From positions 1 through 64,000 of the forward strand of contig UQUQ01000003.1 of NCBI GenBank assembly GCA_900544265.1: 64,000 nt of DNA, read 5' to 3'. A model generated the notes under the pieces. It made no database searches. It was not told the origin of the DNA and saw nothing but the letters and a program-made list of their open reading frames with translations. The stretch comes from an uncultured Alistipes sp. Its GTDB lineage: Bacteria; Bacteroidota; Bacteroidia; Bacteroidales; Rikenellaceae. A program made the translations under genes and the position numbers. Positions 7,767 to 16,802 of this stretch are shown piece by piece (the stretch's first letter is position 1; every line of letters begins with the position of its first letter).

Positions 7767-9497
7767 TCAGCACTCCTCCGTGCGGATCACCTTGCGGAAG
7801 AGTTCGACATCCTCGAGCGTCGAGTTCATCACGTAATCGTGGGCCTCGGCGATCTTGCCCTCGGCCAGCTTGGCGAAGATGCGGGCCGAAGCCACGTACT
7901 CCTCGTTCTCGCCGGCCTGACGCGCCAGCAGGTAGGTGATGATGATGTGACCGGCGGTCTCGACCAGACGGCGGGCGTGGAAATCCTTGAATCCGCCGAC
8001 CTCCTTTTCACCGGCCTCGACATGCGCGATCATCTCCGCGAACTTCGCGGTCAGCTCCCGCAGCTTCGCCACGACGGGCTGCATGCCCTCGACGTACTCG
8101 CCGGCGGCATAGCGCTCGATCTGCTCCATGAACGTGCCCTTCGTCACGGCGTTGATCGCCGCCACGACCTGCAGCTGCGAGGTACCCTCGTAGATGTTCA
8201 TGATGCGGGCGTCGCGGTAGAGCCGCTCGCAGGGGTAATCCTTCATGAAGCCCGAACCGCCGTGGATCTGGATGGCGTCGTAGGCCAGCTGGTTGGCATA
8301 CTCCGAGGCAAAGAGCTTCACCAGCGGCGTGAAGCCGTCGGCCAGGCGGTTGTAGAACTTCATCTCCTGCCGCTCCTCGCCCGCGAGCGAACGCTCCTGG
8401 GCGATGTGGCCGTACTGCTTGTACATCTCGACGAAGCGCGTGGTCTCGTAGAGCAGCGCGCGGGCGCCCTGCAGCTTGGCCTTCATGTTCGAGAGCATCT
8501 CCGATACGGCGGCGAACTGCACGATCGGCTTGCCGAACTGCCGGCGTTCGTGTGCATACTTGAGCGCCTCGCGGTAGGCAGCCTCGCACAGACCCACCGA
8601 CTGGGCGCCGATGCCCAGACGGGCGGCGTTCATCAGCGACATCACGTACTTGATAAGACCCATCTTGCGGTCGCCGACCAGCCGGGCCGGGGCGTTCGTG
8701 AAGACCAGCTCGCACGTCGGCGAGCCCTTGATGCCGAGCTTGTTCTCGATGCGGCGCACCTTGACGCCGCCGTCGCGCTTGTCGTGCACGAGCATCGACA
8801 ATCCGCGCGCATCGGTCGTTCCCTCCTCCGTGCGGGCCAGCACGAGCGAGATGTCGCCGTCGCCGTTGGTAATGAAGCGCTTGACGCCGTTGAGCAGCCA
8901 CGTCTGCCGCTCCTCCGACCAGGTGGCCTTCAGCATCACGGCGCCGAGGTCCGAACCGGCATCGGGCTCCGTAAGGTCCATGGCGCAGGTCTCACCCGCC
9001 GACACGCGAGGCAGGAACAGCTGCTTGAGCTCCTCCGAGGCAAACTCGTTGAGCGTCTCGGCGCAGTCCTGCAGGCCCCAGATGTTCTCGAAGCCCGCAT
9101 CGGCCCGAGCCACCATCTCGTTGGCCATGACGAAGCAGACGAGCGGGAAGTTCAGGCCGTCGTACTTGCGCGGGAGCGTCAGACCGCTCAACCCGGCATC
9201 GACGATCGCCTTGAGGTTGCGGACCGTCCCCGAGGCATACTCCACGTGGTCGTTCACCACGCGCGGACCCTCGTGATCCACCTCCTCGGCATTCGGGGCA
9301 ATGACGTCACCGCAGACTTCGCCCGCGATACCGAGCACGCGGCGGTAGGAGTCCATCGCATCCTCGAAATTCTGCGGCGCATAGTCGTAGAGATCCTTCT
9401 CGGCGAAGCCGCGCTCCTTCAGCTCCACGATCCGGCGCATCATCGGATGCTCCAGCTGGAACTGCAAATCCTTGTTATCTGAAAAGAAATTAGCCAT
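7767..9497 (-). CDS. Acyl-CoA dehydrogenase family protein
   Basis: A 576-residue FAD-dependent acyl-CoA dehydrogenase. It contains the family segments MDLTEPDAGSD, ERRQFGKPI, QIHGGSGFMKDYP and IYEGTSQLQ; the Glu of the last (near residue 425) is the usual catalytic base position. About 150 residues follow as the C-terminal extension seen in longer family members. It would pass electrons to the ETF encoded by the two upstream genes. Its ATG shares one base with the etfA stop (TAATG at 9495-9499), so translation is coupled. The acyl-CoA substrate cannot be told from the sequence. Confidence 0.9.
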   Translation of the reverse strand: MANFFSDNKDLQFQLEHPMMRRIVELKERGFAEKDLYDYAPQNFEDAMDSYRRVLGIAGEVCGDVIAPNAEEVDHEGPRVVNDHVEYASGTVRNLKAIVDAGLSGLTLPRKYDGLNFPLVCFVMANEMVARADAGFENIWGLQDCAETLNEFASEELKQLFLPRVSAGETCAMDLTEPDAGSDLGAVMLKATWSEERQTWLLNGVKRFITNGDGDISLVLARTEEGTTDARGLSMLVHDKRDGGVKVRRIENKLGIKGSPTCELVFTNAPARLVGDRKMGLIKYVMSLMNAARLGIGAQSVGLCEAAYREALKYAHERRQFGKPIVQFAAVSEMLSNMKAKLQGARALLYETTRFVEMYKQYGHIAQERSLAGEERQEMKFYNRLADGFTPLVKLFASEYANQLAYDAIQIHGGSGFMKDYPCERLYRDARIMNIYEGTSQLQVVAAINAVTKGTFMEQIERYAAGEYVEGMQPVVAKLRELTAKFAEMIAHVEAGEKEVGGFKDFHARRLVETAGHIIITYLLARQAGENEEYVASARIFAKLAEGKIAEAHDYVMNSTLEDVELFRKVIRTEEC

Positions 9498-10516
9498 TAT
9501 TTCGAGTTTTGCTTGTAGTACTTGATCATCTTGGGAATTACCTCGTTCACGTCGCCCGTGATGGCGTAGTCGGCGATCTTGTTGATCGGCGCGTCGGGAT
9601 CGGTGTTGATCGAAATGATCATCGCGGACTCCTCCATGCCGGCCGTGTGCTGAATCTGACCCGAAATGCCGCAGGCGATGTAGAGCTTCGGACGCACCGT
9701 GACGCCGGTCTGTCCGACCTGGCGCGCATGCTCCGTGAAGCCCGCGTCGACGGCCGCACGGCTCGCACCCACCTCGGCGCCCAGCACGTCGGCCAGCTCA
9801 TGCACCAGCTGGAAGTTCTCCTTCGAGCCCATGCCGTAGCCGCCGGCCACGATGATGCTCGCGCCCTTGATGTCGATCTTGCTCTCGGCGATCTGGCGGT
9901 CGACGATCTTCACCGCGAGGTCCGTATCCTTGACGAACTTCCGCCAGTCGATCGTCTTCACCTCGCCCGCTGCGGGCTGCGCGGCGCACTCCTTGCGCAT
10001 GACGCCCTCGCGCACGGTGGCCATCTGCGGACGGTGGTCCGGATTGACGATCGTGGCGATGATGTTGCCGCCGAAGGCGGGACGGATCTGGTAGAGCAGG
10101 TTCGTGTACTCCTTGCCGGTCTTGGCGTCCTTGTGGTCGCCGATCTCGAGCTGCGTGCAGTCGGCCGTCAGGCCGCTGTGCAGCGCCGAGGAGACGCGCG
10201 GTGCGAAGTCGCGGCCCACGGGCGTGGCGCCGAACAGGGCGATCTGCGGCTTCTCCTGCTCGATCAGGCCGCACATCACGGCCGTATGGGGCAGCGTGCG
10301 GAACGGCGTGAAGAGTTCGTCGTCGGCGACCCACACCGTATCGGCGCCGTATTTGGCCAGCTCCTTTTCAATGCCGGCAAGGTGGTGACCCAGCGCCACG
10401 GCTTCGAGCTTCACGCCCAGCTTCGCAGCCAGCTCGCGGCCTTTGGTCAACAGCTCGAGGCTTACGTCGGCGATCTTGCCGCCCTCGAGTTCGATATATA
10501 CGAAAATGTTGTTCAT
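9497..10516 (-). CDS. etfA: Electron transfer flavoprotein, alpha subunit
   Basis: A 339-residue EtfA. The C-terminal FAD-binding domain is clear: VAGGYGMGSKENF, then GASRAAVDAGF, then YIACGISGQIQH and INTDPDAPI. It forms a heterodimer with EtfB and carries electrons between the adjacent acyl-CoA dehydrogenase and a quinone or ferredoxin-linked partner. The ATG at 10516 gives MNNIFVYIELE, the conserved N-terminus; four upstream codons were dropped. It lies between etfB (18-bp gap) and the dehydrogenase gene (1-base overlap). Whether the ETF is bifurcating was not determined. Confidence 0.93.
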   Translation of the reverse strand: MNNIFVYIELEGGKIADVSLELLTKGRELAAKLGVKLEAVALGHHLAGIEKELAKYGADTVWVADDELFTPFRTLPHTAVMCGLIEQEKPQIALFGATPVGRDFAPRVSSALHSGLTADCTQLEIGDHKDAKTGKEYTNLLYQIRPAFGGNIIATIVNPDHRPQMATVREGVMRKECAAQPAAGEVKTIDWRKFVKDTDLAVKIVDRQIAESKIDIKGASIIVAGGYGMGSKENFQLVHELADVLGAEVGASRAAVDAGFTEHARQVGQTGVTVRPKLYIACGISGQIQHTAGMEESAMIISINTDPDAPINKIADYAITGDVNEVIPKMIKYYKQNSK

Positions 10517-10534
10517 AACGGGATTCAAAGGCTT

Positions 10535-11413
10535 TTAACCGAGCGTGTGGCTCGCAATGAGTTCTTTCATCAGGGAATCGATCTGCGCATCGTCGGCCGT
10601 CAGGCGCTTGGCCTCCTTGGCGGCGAAGACGACGTTCTCGATCTTCTTGACCTTCGTGGGCGAGCCCTGCAGGCCCAGCTGTGCGGGATCGGGATCGACC
10701 TCCGCTGCGGCCCACTCGACGATCTGCAGGTAGGGCTTCGCGGCCACGCGGCGTGCAGCCTCCGAATCGGGCGCTGCGGCGATCTCCGACTTGGCCAGCG
10801 CACACTTGTAGGTCATCACGCGCTTGGCGTTGCGCGGACGGCACTCCGGAGCCGAGGCGTTGACCGTGATGACGGCCGGAACGGGGCACTCGACCGTCTC
10901 GACGCCGTTGGCCAGGCGTCGGCGGATGACAAGCGACTCGGGGCGGATCTCGACGATCTCTTCGGCATAGGTCACCTGCGGCAGTCCGAGTTTCTCGGCC
11001 ACCTGCGGGCCCACCTGCGCCGTGTCGCCGTCGATGGCCTGACGGCCGGCGAAGATCACGTCGGGCGCGATCTTTTTCAGCGCGCACGAGAGCGCATAGG
11101 AGGTGGCCAGCGTATCCGAACCGGCAAACTCGCGGCCCGAGAGCAGGTAGCCGCCGTCAGCGCCGCGGAACATCGCGTCGCGGATGATGTCGGCGGCGCG
11201 CTGCGGGCCCATCGTCAGGATGTGCACCGTCGCGCCCTTGACGCTGTCCTTGAGCGTCAGCGCCATCTCAAGGGCATTGAGGTCTTCGGGATTGAAGATG
11301 GCCGGCAGCGCCGCGCGGTTGACGGTTCCTTCCGGCGTCATCGCGTCCTTGCCCACGTTGCGGGTGTCGGGCACCTGCTTGGCCAATACGACAATTTTAA
11401 GGTTTTCTTTCAT
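10535..11413 (-). CDS. etfB: Electron transfer flavoprotein, beta subunit
   Basis: A 292-residue EtfB, the nucleotide-binding partner of EtfA. It shows the N-terminal KIVVLAKQVPDT strand, FNPEDLNALE, the signature FAGRQAIDGDTAQVGP and the C-terminal LGLQGSPTKVKKI. It is the first gene of the etfB-etfA-acyl-CoA dehydrogenase set. The 51-bp gap to purA upstream shows only a poor -7 candidate, so co-transcription with purA is possible. Confidence 0.93.
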   Translation of the reverse strand: MKENLKIVVLAKQVPDTRNVGKDAMTPEGTVNRAALPAIFNPEDLNALEMALTLKDSVKGATVHILTMGPQRAADIIRDAMFRGADGGYLLSGREFAGSDTLATSYALSCALKKIAPDVIFAGRQAIDGDTAQVGPQVAEKLGLPQVTYAEEIVEIRPESLVIRRRLANGVETVECPVPAVITVNASAPECRPRNAKRVMTYKCALAKSEIAAAPDSEAARRVAAKPYLQIVEWAAAEVDPDPAQLGLQGSPTKVKKIENVVFAAKEAKRLTADDAQIDSLMKELIASHTLG

Positions 11414-11464
11414 TACTTATAAGGTTACAGATTACATGCTACGTTTTTGCGGCGCGGGACACCC

Positions 11465-12730
11465 CTACCGCACGATCGTCTCGCCGCGGTCGGGACCGAC
11501 GGAGATGATCTTCACCGGCACGCCCGTCTCCCGCTCGATAAACTCCACGTAGCGCTTGAACGCGGCAGGGAACTCGTCGTAGGTGCGGCAGTGACGCAGA
11601 TCGCAGCGCCACCCCTCGAAGTCGGTGTAGACCGGACGCAGGTCGTCGGTGATCGCATAGGGGAAGTGCGTGGTGCGCTCGCCGCCGATCTCGTAGGCCG
11701 TGGCCACGCGGATCGTGTCGAAGTCGTTCATCACGTCGGACTTCATCATGATGAGCTGCGTGACGCCGTTGATCATGATCGAATACTTCAACGCCACCAG
11801 GTCGAGCCAGCCGCAGCGGCGGCGGCGTCCCGTAACGGCGCCGAACTCGTGGCCGAGCGAGCAGAGGCGGTCGCCCGTCTCGTCGAAGAGCTCCGTGGGG
11901 AACGGCCCGCTGCCCACGCGCGTGCAGTAGGCCTTGAAGATGCCGTAGACCTCGCCGATGCGGTTCGGCGCGACGCCCAGACCCACGCAGACACCCGCGC
12001 AGACGGTGTTCGACGACGTGACGAAGGGATACGATCCGAAGTCGACGTCGAGCAGCGTGCCCTGCGCCCCTTCGGCCAGAATGCTCTTGTCGTCGCGGAG
12101 CGCCTCGTTGATGAAATATTCGCTGTCGACGATGCGGAAGCGCTTGAGGTACTCCACGGCCTCGAACCACTGCTTCTCCAGCTCGGTGATGTCGTATTCG
12201 TAGCCGAGGCTGCGCAGGATCTTCTCGTGGCGCGCCTTCGCGGCGGCGTAGATATTGCGGAAATCGGGATCGAGCAGGTCGCCCACGCGCATGCCGTTGC
12301 GGCTCACCTTGTCCGTGTAGGTCGGGCCGATGCCCTTGCCCGTGGTGCCGATCTTGGCGCTGCCCTTTGCCGCCTCGTAGGCCGCATCGAGGATGCGGTG
12401 CGTCGGGAGGATCAGGTGGGCCTTCTTCGAGATGCAGAGCTGCCGCGTGAGGTCATGGCCGCTGCGGGCCAGCTCCTCGGCCTCGGCACGGAAGAGGATG
12501 GCGTCGAGCACGACACCGTTGCCGATGATGTTGGTCTTGCCGCCCTGGAAGATTCCCGAGGGAATCGAGCGAAGCACGTATTTCTCGCCGTTGAACTCCA
12601 GCGTGTGACCGGCATTGGGTCCACCCTGAAAGCGTGCCACGACCTCGTAGCGGGGCGTCAGCACGTCCACGACCTTTCCCTTGCCCTCGTCACCCCACTG
12701 CAGGCCGAGGATCACGTCTACCTTTTTCAT
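11465..12730 (-). CDS. purA: Adenylosuccinate synthetase
   Basis: A 421-residue PurA. It joins IMP and aspartate using GTP to make adenylosuccinate, the first step from IMP to AMP. Visible signatures are GLQWGDEGKGK near the N-terminus, GGPNAGHT, GTTGKGIGPTYTDKVSRNG and TGRRRRCGWLD. The ATG at 12730 starts at the conserved MKKVDVILGLQWGD. A complete -33/-7 promoter lies just upstream. Confidence 0.96.
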   Translation of the reverse strand: MKKVDVILGLQWGDEGKGKVVDVLTPRYEVVARFQGGPNAGHTLEFNGEKYVLRSIPSGIFQGGKTNIIGNGVVLDAILFRAEAEELARSGHDLTRQLCISKKAHLILPTHRILDAAYEAAKGSAKIGTTGKGIGPTYTDKVSRNGMRVGDLLDPDFRNIYAAAKARHEKILRSLGYEYDITELEKQWFEAVEYLKRFRIVDSEYFINEALRDDKSILAEGAQGTLLDVDFGSYPFVTSSNTVCAGVCVGLGVAPNRIGEVYGIFKAYCTRVGSGPFPTELFDETGDRLCSLGHEFGAVTGRRRRCGWLDLVALKYSIMINGVTQLIMMKSDVMNDFDTIRVATAYEIGGERTTHFPYAITDDLRPVYTDFEGWRCDLRHCRTYDEFPAAFKRYVEFIERETGVPVKIISVGPDRGETIVR

Positions 12731-12775
12731 TCTGTCCGATATGTTTTTAATGCTGCAAAAGACATTTTTTGCATC

Positions 12776-12809
12776 CAAAGGTACGAAAAATTTGGTGGAA
12801 TACCCAAAA
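12776..12809 (-). promoter_or_regulatory. purA promoter
   Basis: On the minus strand TTTTG (12809-12805) is followed after 21 nt by TACCTTTG (12783-12776), an exact -7 match with a leader of roughly 40 nt. Confidence 0.7.
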
Positions 12810-13074
12810 CCGGGCCGGGACTTTTCAACAAAGAGTCGAAAACGGAGCGTGGAACGACGGTCCGGCGCGGGCAACCGCACGCACGCAGCACGCGGAAAAA
12901 AGCGCCCGGCAGCGTCCGTCGGCAGGCAGACCGACAGGGAAAGGCTCTACGCGGGGCACGTCCGGCCGGGCCCGACAACAGGCATCGGGGACGGGAAAGA
13001 GGGCGCGGGAAAGAGGGCGCGGTCCGGAGCATGCGGGAACCCGCCCGGCGACCGCACCAGTCCGGGTAGCGGAA

Positions 13075-13310
13075 GAGAACCCCGCACGGAAGAAGCCCCG
13101 CACAGAAAAGAACCCCGCACGGAAGGAACCCCGCACAAGGGAAAGCCCCGCACAAACAAGAAAAAATCCCGCACGGAAGGATGTCTCGCATAGAGAAAAA
13201 GCCCCGCCCGAGAGAATGTTTCGCACGAAAAAAATCCCGGGCGGAAGGGACCGCACGGGAGATCATTTTGCACAATTCGCACAAGGAAAATCCCGCACGG
13301 AAGCGGGAAA
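13075..13310. repeat. Degenerate tandem array of a 16-20 bp unit
   Basis: The 582-bp gap between purA and the LRR gene holds the purA promoter and this array. About a dozen diverged copies of a unit resembling CCCCGCACGGAAGRAA follow one another with varying spacing. The array runs up to the stop codon of the LRR gene. It is open in several frames but shows no convincing gene. The stretch 12810-13074 is GC-rich with nothing recognisable. Confidence 0.75.
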
Positions 13311-13312
13311 TA

Positions 13313-13957
13313 TCAGCGGTAGATTACCTCGGTCGCCCCTTCAGCCCGGATATTCTGTCCCTCCCGGGCGTAGACGAGTTCGAGTTGCGGGTTGTCGGTC
13401 AGATCGGCCGCGAGCGTCTGCGAACAGCCGCTCACGTCGAGCGTCGGATAGCGGTTGCCTCGGCCGTCGAGCGCGGACAGCGACGTGCAGGCGCCGGGAT
13501 CGAGCGACGCCAGCTCGTTTTCGGCGCAGTCGAGCCGCACGAGCCCGCGCAGCTGTCCCAGATCGAGCCGCGTGAGGCGGTTCTGCGAGCAGTCGAGCTC
13601 CGTGAGCCGGGCCAGCGACGAGACGTCGAGCGTCACGATTTCGTTGCGCGAGCAGTCGAGGCTTTCGAGGTTCTCGAACTCCCCGATCTCGAACAGCGAA
13701 GCGATGCCGCGGCCCGAACAGTCGATGCTGCGCACGCGCTGCGCCTCGTAGCGCGAGATGCGGCCGTCGCCGTTCAGGTCCCACGTCTCGAGGCAGTAGG
13801 TTTCAAATGGCTTGTCGGAGAAGACAATGTATTCGTATCGGCTCTGTTCTTCGCGGGCGTCGTCGATCAGTCCGCAGGCCGTGCAGGTGCAGAGGGCCGC
13901 AAGCAGCGGCAGCAGGGCCGGAGCCGATACCGGGAACGGATGCGGACGGAAAGCCAT
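13313..13957 (-). CDS. Leucine-rich-repeat lipoprotein with EF-hand-like loop
   Basis: A 214-residue surface or periplasmic protein. A signal peptide ends near CTCTAC, which resembles a lipobox. Next comes a calcium-binding-type loop DLNGDGRISRYEAQ (about 59-72), then several leucine-rich repeats of about 21 residues with the pattern LxxLDCSxNxLxxLD. Such short LRR proteins in Bacteroidales are cell-surface proteins of unknown ligand. It starts 8 bp after the acidic protein gene and is probably co-transcribed with it. The 3' end abuts a tandem repeat array. Confidence 0.7.
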   Translation of the reverse strand: MAFRPHPFPVSAPALLPLLAALCTCTACGLIDDAREEQSRYEYIVFSDKPFETYCLETWDLNGDGRISRYEAQRVRSIDCSGRGIASLFEIGEFENLESLDCSRNEIVTLDVSSLARLTELDCSQNRLTRLDLGQLRGLVRLDCAENELASLDPGACTSLSALDGRGNRYPTLDVSGCSQTLAADLTDNPQLELVYAREGQNIRAEGATEVIYR

Positions 13958-13965
13958 GCGCCGGA

Positions 13966-14307
13966 TCAGATGTCGACGTCGTCGTCGGTGGGTTCCATTG
14001 CGTCGCCCGCGCCGTCGTCATCGGCGCCCTGCAGCTCGTCGGCACCCTTGATCTCGTCGTCGTAGTAGTCCTTCTCGTCGTCGTCCTGGGCGTTGTCGTC
14101 GATCTTCACGTCGATCTTCACCAGGTAGGCCACCTCGTCCGTGTCGAAGGGCACGGCATAGAAAAAATCGCCGTTGGGCTTGTCGATGCGCATCATTGCA
14201 TCGGTGAATCCCAACGGATAGAGTGCCCGGACCTTTTCCTGCAGTTCCGGCGTGAGGTTGTGAAGGCTCGTTACGATATGTTTCTTCGTCGTATTCTGTT
14301 TAGCCAT
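13966..14307 (-). CDS. Hypothetical protein with Asp/Glu-rich tail
   Basis: A 113-residue protein with no function recognised. Residues 1-70 look like a small folded domain (SLHNLTPELQEKVRALYP, then FFYAVPFDTDEVAYLVKI). The last 45 residues are strongly acidic and probably disordered (DDDEKDYYDDE, ending DDDVDI). A -7-like box TATACTTG lies on the minus strand at 14330-14337 (one mismatch), about 22 bp before the ATG. The domain appears to be of a type conserved in Bacteroidales. It is divergent from ligA across a 205-bp AT-rich intergenic region. Confidence 0.7.
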   Translation of the reverse strand: MAKQNTTKKHIVTSLHNLTPELQEKVRALYPLGFTDAMMRIDKPNGDFFYAVPFDTDEVAYLVKIDVKIDDNAQDDDEKDYYDDEIKGADELQGADDDGAGDAMEPTDDDVDI

Positions 14308-14512
14308 AGTAGTGCTTCAAAATTTTCTGCAAGTATAAACAAAATTTGCGTACCGCACCACATCTGCAATTTTTTTTTGCAAATTTTTTGTTTTCGGATT
14401 CCGTTCCGCACAAAATATGTAACTTTACGCAGCACAAGCGACCCCCGCACGGCCCGCCGGCAAGCCCCGACACACGCTCCGGCGACCGGTCCGCGGCGGC
14501 AAGTGACCCTGT

Positions 14513-16687
14513 ATGACCATGTTCCAGCAACGAATCGAGGAGCTGCGCCGCCAGCTCGAATACCACAATTTCAAGTACTACGTGGAGAATGCGCCCGAGA
14601 TCACCGATTTCGAGTTCGACACGATGATGCGCGAGCTTCAGGACCTCGAACGCGCCCACCCCGAATGCGCCGATCCCAATTCGCCCACGCAGCGCGTGGG
14701 CAGCGATCTGACGTCGGAATTCCGCACCGTGCGCCACCGCTTTCCGATGCTCTCGCTCGGAAACACCTATTCGCTCGACGAGCTGCACGAGTTCATCGAC
14801 CGCATCGAACGCGAGGTCGGTCCGACGGAGTTCGTCTGCGAGCTGAAGTTCGACGGCACGGCCATCTCGCTCACCTACGAGCACGGCCGGCTGCTGCGCG
14901 CCGTGACGCGCGGCGACGGCACGTCGGGCGACGACGTGACGGCCAACGTCCGCACGATCCGCAGCGTGCCGCTCGTGCTGCGCGGCCACGACTGGCCCGA
15001 TCTGTTTGAAATCCGCGGCGAGATACTCATGCCCTACGCCTCGTTCGACCGCCTAAACGCCGAGCGCGAAGCGGCGGGCGAGCCGCTGCTGGCCAACCCG
15101 CGCAACGCCGCGGCGGGCACGCTCAAGCAGCAGGCCTCGGCGGTCGTGGCGCGCCGCGGGCTGGACTGCACGCTCTACCAGCTGGCGGGCGACGACCTGC
15201 CCTTCAAGACCCACTGGGAGAGTCTCGAAAAGGCCCGCACGTGGGGATTCAAGGTCTCGGACCGGATGCGCATCTGCCGCACGCGCGCCGAGATCGACGA
15301 CTTCATCGCCTACTGGGACACGGCGCGCCGCGAACTGCCCTTCCCGACCGACGGCGTGGTCATCAAGGTCAACGACTTCGCCGTGCGCCGCCGCATCGGC
15401 TTCACGGCCAAGGCGCCGCGCTGGGCCGTAGCCTACAAGTTCAAGGCCGAGCAGGCGCTCACGCGCCTCGAGAGCATCTCCTTCCAGGTCGGGCGCACCG
15501 GAGCGATCACCCCCGTGGCGAACCTTGCGCCGGTGCTGCTGGCCGGCACCACCGTGCGGCGCGCCACGCTCCACAACGCCGAACAGATGGAGAAGCTCGA
15601 CATCCGGCCGGGCGACATGGTCTACGTCGAGAAGGGCGGCGAGATCATCCCCAAGATCACGGGCGTGGAGCTCTCGGAGCGTCCCGCCGACAGCGTGCCG
15701 TTCCGCTACATCACCCACTGTCCCGAGTGCGGCACGCCGCTGGTGCGCTACGAGGGCGAGGCCAAGCACTACTGCCCGAACCAGAACGGCTGCCGCCCGC
15801 AGATTCTCGGGCGCATCCTGCACTTCATCCGCCGCAAGGCGATGGACATCGAGTCGCTGGGCGAGGAGACCGTCGAACTGCTCTACGACAACGGTCTGCT
15901 GCACGACGCCGCCGATCTCTACGACCTCAGGGCCGAGCAGCTGGCGCCGCTGCCGCGCCTGGGCGAGAAGTCGGCCGAGAACATCATCGCGTCGATCCGC
16001 CGCTCGACCGGCGTGCCCTTCCACCGCGTGCTCTTCGCCCTGGGCATCCGCTTCGTGGGCGAGACGACGGCCAAATACCTCGCCGAGCACTTCCGTTCGC
16101 TCGACGCCCTGATGCGGGCCACGCGCGAGGAGCTGACCCAGGCCGACGAGGTCGGCGGGAAGATCGCCGACGCGATCCTCGACTACTTCGCCGACGAGCG
16201 CAACCTGCGCCTCATCGAACGGCTGCGCGCCGCCGGCGTACAGTTCGAGGCCACCGCGCGGCAGCAGGCCTCGGACTCGCTCGCCGGCAAGTCGATCGTC
16301 ATCTCCGGAAAGTTCACCGGCCACAGCCGCGACGAGCTGAAGGAGCTGATCGAGCTCCACGGAGGGCACAACCTGGCCGCCGTCTCGGGCAATGCCGACT
16401 ACCTGCTGGCGGGCGAGAACATGGGGCCCGCCAAGCTGAAGAAGGCCGAAAAGCTGGGCATTCGGATCATCTCCGAGGAGGAGTTCATGGCGCTCATCGG
16501 CGAATCCCCCGCCGCCCCGGACAACGACTCGCCGGATGCAGCATCGGACAACAACAAACCGGAAACAACATCGGGCGACACGCCGGAGGCGGCATCGGAC
16601 AACAATCCGGAAGCGGCGCCTGTCGCAGCCGCCGGCAAAGGCGGGGCGCCGGGCGGCGGAGCTGCCGGTCAGGGGACGCTCTTCTGA
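14513..16687 (+). CDS. ligA: NAD-dependent DNA ligase
   Basis: A 724-residue LigA that seals nicks in DNA using NAD. The adenylated lysine is K112 in ELKFDG. The zinc finger has Cys403, Cys406 and two further Cys near 421 and 427. A helix-hairpin-helix region and a BRCT domain (about 588-662) follow. Residues 663-724 are an unusual disordered tail rich in Asp, Asn, Ala and Pro, built partly from a repeated AASDNN segment and ending in GQGTLF. That end resembles a sliding-clamp-binding peptide (see findings). The start ATG at 14513 gives MTMFQQRIEELRR; a second ATG at 14519 is possible. Confidence 0.95.
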   Translation: MTMFQQRIEELRRQLEYHNFKYYVENAPEITDFEFDTMMRELQDLERAHPECADPNSPTQRVGSDLTSEFRTVRHRFPMLSLGNTYSLDELHEFIDRIEREVGPTEFVCELKFDGTAISLTYEHGRLLRAVTRGDGTSGDDVTANVRTIRSVPLVLRGHDWPDLFEIRGEILMPYASFDRLNAEREAAGEPLLANPRNAAAGTLKQQASAVVARRGLDCTLYQLAGDDLPFKTHWESLEKARTWGFKVSDRMRICRTRAEIDDFIAYWDTARRELPFPTDGVVIKVNDFAVRRRIGFTAKAPRWAVAYKFKAEQALTRLESISFQVGRTGAITPVANLAPVLLAGTTVRRATLHNAEQMEKLDIRPGDMVYVEKGGEIIPKITGVELSERPADSVPFRYITHCPECGTPLVRYEGEAKHYCPNQNGCRPQILGRILHFIRRKAMDIESLGEETVELLYDNGLLHDAADLYDLRAEQLAPLPRLGEKSAENIIASIRRSTGVPFHRVLFALGIRFVGETTAKYLAEHFRSLDALMRATREELTQADEVGGKIADAILDYFADERNLRLIERLRAAGVQFEATARQQASDSLAGKSIVISGKFTGHSRDELKELIELHGGHNLAAVSGNADYLLAGENMGPAKLKKAEKLGIRIISEEEFMALIGESPAAPDNDSPDAASDNNKPETTSGDTPEAASDNNPEAAPVAAAGKGGAPGGGAAGQGTLF

Positions 16688-16762
16688 CCGCTTGCCGGCA
16701 GACGGAGCGCGGCCCGGACGCTTTTTGCCGTCGGGAGGTGCGGCTCTCTACCGGATTTTTCC

Positions 16763-16770
16763 TATTTTTG
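16763..16770 (+). promoter_or_regulatory. -7 box, dapA
   Basis: TATTTTTG, an exact TAnnTTTG match 32 bp before the dapA ATG. It lies in the 115-bp gap after ligA. The -33 element is unclear. Confidence 0.6.
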
Positions 16771-16802
16771 TAAAAACCGAAGCAGACAAACACGACACAA
16801 CC

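Noticed and set aside
13075..13310. CRISPR-like appearance of the repeat array
   Set aside because: The repeats are short, diverged and unevenly spaced, with no unique spacers of constant length and no cas genes nearby.
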